From positions 1 through 20,431 of IMG/VR virus record IMGVR_UViG_3300002835_001385: a stretch of DNA of 20,431 nt. The stretch is one strand, 5' to 3'. Source of the DNA: a virus. The notes beneath the pieces are model-generated. The model saw nothing but the letters and a program-made list of their open reading frames with translations, had not been told where the DNA came from and ran no database searches. Below, in pieces: positions 18,769 to 20,431 of the stretch; position 1 is the stretch's first letter, and every line of letters starts with the position of its first letter. The translations under genes were made by a program, and so were the position numbers.

Positions 18769-20431
18769 TGAACAACTGGCTAGATAAATATGAACAAGGA
18801 GGAATGGTCTTAAAACAAAAGACCAAGGATAACTATGGAAAGAAAGCTAACCCAAACAATCCTGATGTATCACTTCCTCCAGAATTCAAAGGATTGGCAT
18901 ACAACACTAAGGGACGTAACTATAGTCCTGCATGGGGTGGACAGTTTGAGAATGGTGGATATGTAGCTCAAAAGGGTAAATCTATTCCTACAACAGCAGA
19001 TAGTGTACGTTTGTTTAATTCTCAAATGGCTCTCAACAAGTTTTATGACAATGAGATGAAAGCTGGAAAAATTAGAAAATTTCCAAGAAGTTCATATTCA
19101 AGTGCTGATGTGTCATATAATTTTTCTCCTAGTTCGTTAAAACGGCTTAATGAAGAAAACTTACAATTTTATCGTGAAAAAATAAAAGAGAGAAATACCT
19201 TTAGAGGTAGAGGTATTTATGATGAAAATTACGCAGAATATTTTAATTTAAGTCCTGAAAAAGTTCGTGAACTAGAAAATAAAGGATTAGCTCAGACAAA
19301 AGGTAATTCTGAATATCAACAATATTATAGAGATCTTATAACTCCAATGCAAAACTTAGCAAGTCCTTTTGCATTAGTTGATTCAAGAATACGTCCACAA
19401 GGACAAATAAGTTATGGTCCAATAATAGATGGTACTAATAAAAATGTCTATCCAGGAGGAAGCGTTTCAGTATTTGATTATGACCCTCTTGCTATTAAAC
19501 CTTATCACATGAGAACTGATAAGGAAAAGATAGAGTGGGAAAAGAAGTATGGTAAAAAAACTACCACTGAGAAATCAAAAACTGAACCAGAAAAGAAAAA
19601 GACTCCAGTAACTAAAAAATCTGAAGAAACTAAACCAGCACCATATACTCCTAAAGGAAGTAAGAAGTATATAGTAAATGGAATAGAGGTTAGTGAAGAA
19701 GACTTCTTAGGTACAGGTAGTACAACTGGTGGTAGCAAAAGAATTATATATAGTACACCAAAACTAAAAGATCGTAAAGTTCTTCGTTTAGATGGAACTC
19801 CTGAAACAGACCCAGAGAAGATTCGTAAGGCTATGCGTGCACAGGAAAAGGATGATGAGTTTCAAGATGGTGGTAACTTGATGCCAGCTATGGCTGGAGC
19901 TAACCAAACTATGCCTATGTATCAAATGGGTGGTAGTATTCCAGGTGCTGTAGGATTCACGTACGCACGTACAGTTGGAGCTGCTCCTAGTAACGGTCCT
20001 TATGCTAAGAAGACAAAGGCTAGTGCACAGAATGGTATGGAGATGAAATACTATCAGGAAGGGCTAGACTTCAAGCCTAAGACCATTAGTAAGAATGGTG
20101 GTTGGTTAGATAAATTTGATACAGCTCAGGATGGAAAATTTATGTCCAATCTTATATCTAAGGAGGAGAATAAAAACAGAGGTGATATAGCATCCTACTT
20201 TCCTCAAATACAAAGGATGAAGGATGAACCTAAGATAAAGGAGGTAATTGTTAAAGCTGATCAGAAAAGACAAAAACAAATACTTGCAGAGGCAGTTGCT
20301 ATAGGTAATAAAAACAGAACCACTGTTAAACAAGACAATAGAACATCTAGAGAGAAAAAGATTGCTGAACAAGAGTTATTAAATCTTAAGAGAGATGAAG
20401 CTTTAAGAAATTCTCCTCTTGCTCAAACAAT
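18768..20431 (+). CDS. Lys-rich Gly-Gly-motif protein, probable virion cargo (open at right edge)
   Basis: The frame begins at an ATG overlapping the previous stop by one base (TAATG) and stays open to the window end (554 codons), so the C-terminus is missing. The first residues, NNWLDKYEQGGMV, recur as NGGWLDKFDTAQDG at about 20095-20136. Further short [NDM]-G-G motifs (FENGGY, QDGGN, QMGGS, AQNGM) are scattered through it. A Lys/Glu/Thr/Pro-rich low-complexity stretch lies near 19550-19665 (KKTTTEKSKTEPEKKKTPV). No transmembrane helix or catalytic motif is visible. In crAss-like phages very large proteins encoded just after the muzzle are packaged as cargo and ejected; place, charge and repeated short motifs fit this, but it is inference. 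A muralytic or cleavage-site function for the GG motifs is possible but unsupported. Confidence 0.55.
   Translation, partial: MNNWLDKYEQGGMVLKQKTKDNYGKKANPNNPDVSLPPEFKGLAYNTKGRNYSPAWGGQFENGGYVAQKGKSIPTTADSVRLFNSQMALNKFYDNEMKAGKIRKFPRSSYSSADVSYNFSPSSLKRLNEENLQFYREKIKERNTFRGRGIYDENYAEYFNLSPEKVRELENKGLAQTKGNSEYQQYYRDLITPMQNLASPFALVDSRIRPQGQISYGPIIDGTNKNVYPGGSVSVFDYDPLAIKPYHMRTDKEKIEWEKKYGKKTTTEKSKTEPEKKKTPVTKKSEETKPAPYTPKGSKKYIVNGIEVSEEDFLGTGSTTGGSKRIIYSTPKLKDRKVLRLDGTPETDPEKIRKAMRAQEKDDEFQDGGNLMPAMAGANQTMPMYQMGGSIPGAVGFTYARTVGAAPSNGPYAKKTKASAQNGMEMKYYQEGLDFKPKTISKNGGWLDKFDTAQDGKFMSNLISKEENKNRGDIASYFPQIQRMKDEPKIKEVIVKADQKRQKQILAEAVAIGNKNRTTVKQDNRTSREKKIAEQELLNLKRDEALRNSPLAQT

Noticed and set aside
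19505-20372. Reverse-strand frames at 19505-19738 and 20106-20372 suggesting small membrane proteins
   Set aside because: They lie opposite a continuous Lys-rich + strand frame; complements of Lys/Glu codons give Phe/Leu/Ser-rich pseudo-membrane sequences.

Overview
The window looks like part of the virion-gene module of a crAss-like phage (order Crassvirales) or a close relative infecting a member of the Bacteroidota. Every supported gene lies on the + strand, packed with 1-nt overlaps (TAATG) or gaps of a few to about 20 bases. The DNA is AT-rich, and most starts follow A/T-rich leaders without a strong Shine-Dalgarno, as is usual in Bacteroidota. The strongest taxonomic evidence is the 1820-aa protein (11770-17232), whose N-terminus and central signatures match, from memory, the crAss-like tail 'muzzle' (P22 gp10-like 'stabilization') protein. 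It is preceded by a P22 gp4-like ring protein, an IHF/HU-like small protein, another connector-type protein and a metallophosphoesterase, an order typical of that group. No database search was possible, so all family assignments rest on recognised motifs and gene order.

Layout. (1) 1-1008: C-terminal part of a capsid-type protein, probably the major capsid protein, open at the left edge and followed by a strong hairpin. (2) 1095-8147: appendage module. It holds a 187-aa structural-type protein, a tiny Cys-rich protein overlapping an 88-aa protein, a 367-aa tail-collar fibre, a 1542-aa giant fibre (anchor, two collagen-like Gly-Thr/Ser blocks, beta repeats, C-terminal S74 self-cleaving chaperone), and a 120-aa fibre-associated protein. 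(3) 8148-8328: the only sizeable regulatory gap, with two hairpins (one a UUCG terminator), two tandem dyads of identical TAACC-N5-GGTTA form, and a Bacteroidota-like promoter. (4) 8329-18768: metallophosphoesterase, connector/ring proteins, then the muzzle, apparently divided among three reading frames. (5) 18768-20431: start of a Lys-rich, Gly-Gly-motif protein, probably virion cargo, open at the right edge.

How the parts fit. The capsid, ring and muzzle proteins would form the head and short tail, and the two fibres plus accessory proteins would form the receptor-binding or head appendages. A recurring oddity is low-complexity Thr/Ser tracts at the ends or inside four or more virion proteins, with small beta-type domains between them.

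The most unusual region is 16045-18768. The conserved muzzle sequence is interrupted by Thr/Ser linkers and Cys-containing domains and then stops. A separate gene carries a 'TGPF...GVSK...STGxC' domain, and a third gene carries the same domain fused to what looks like the missing C-terminal end of the muzzle. This suggests a split, modular tail protein carrying surface-display inserts.
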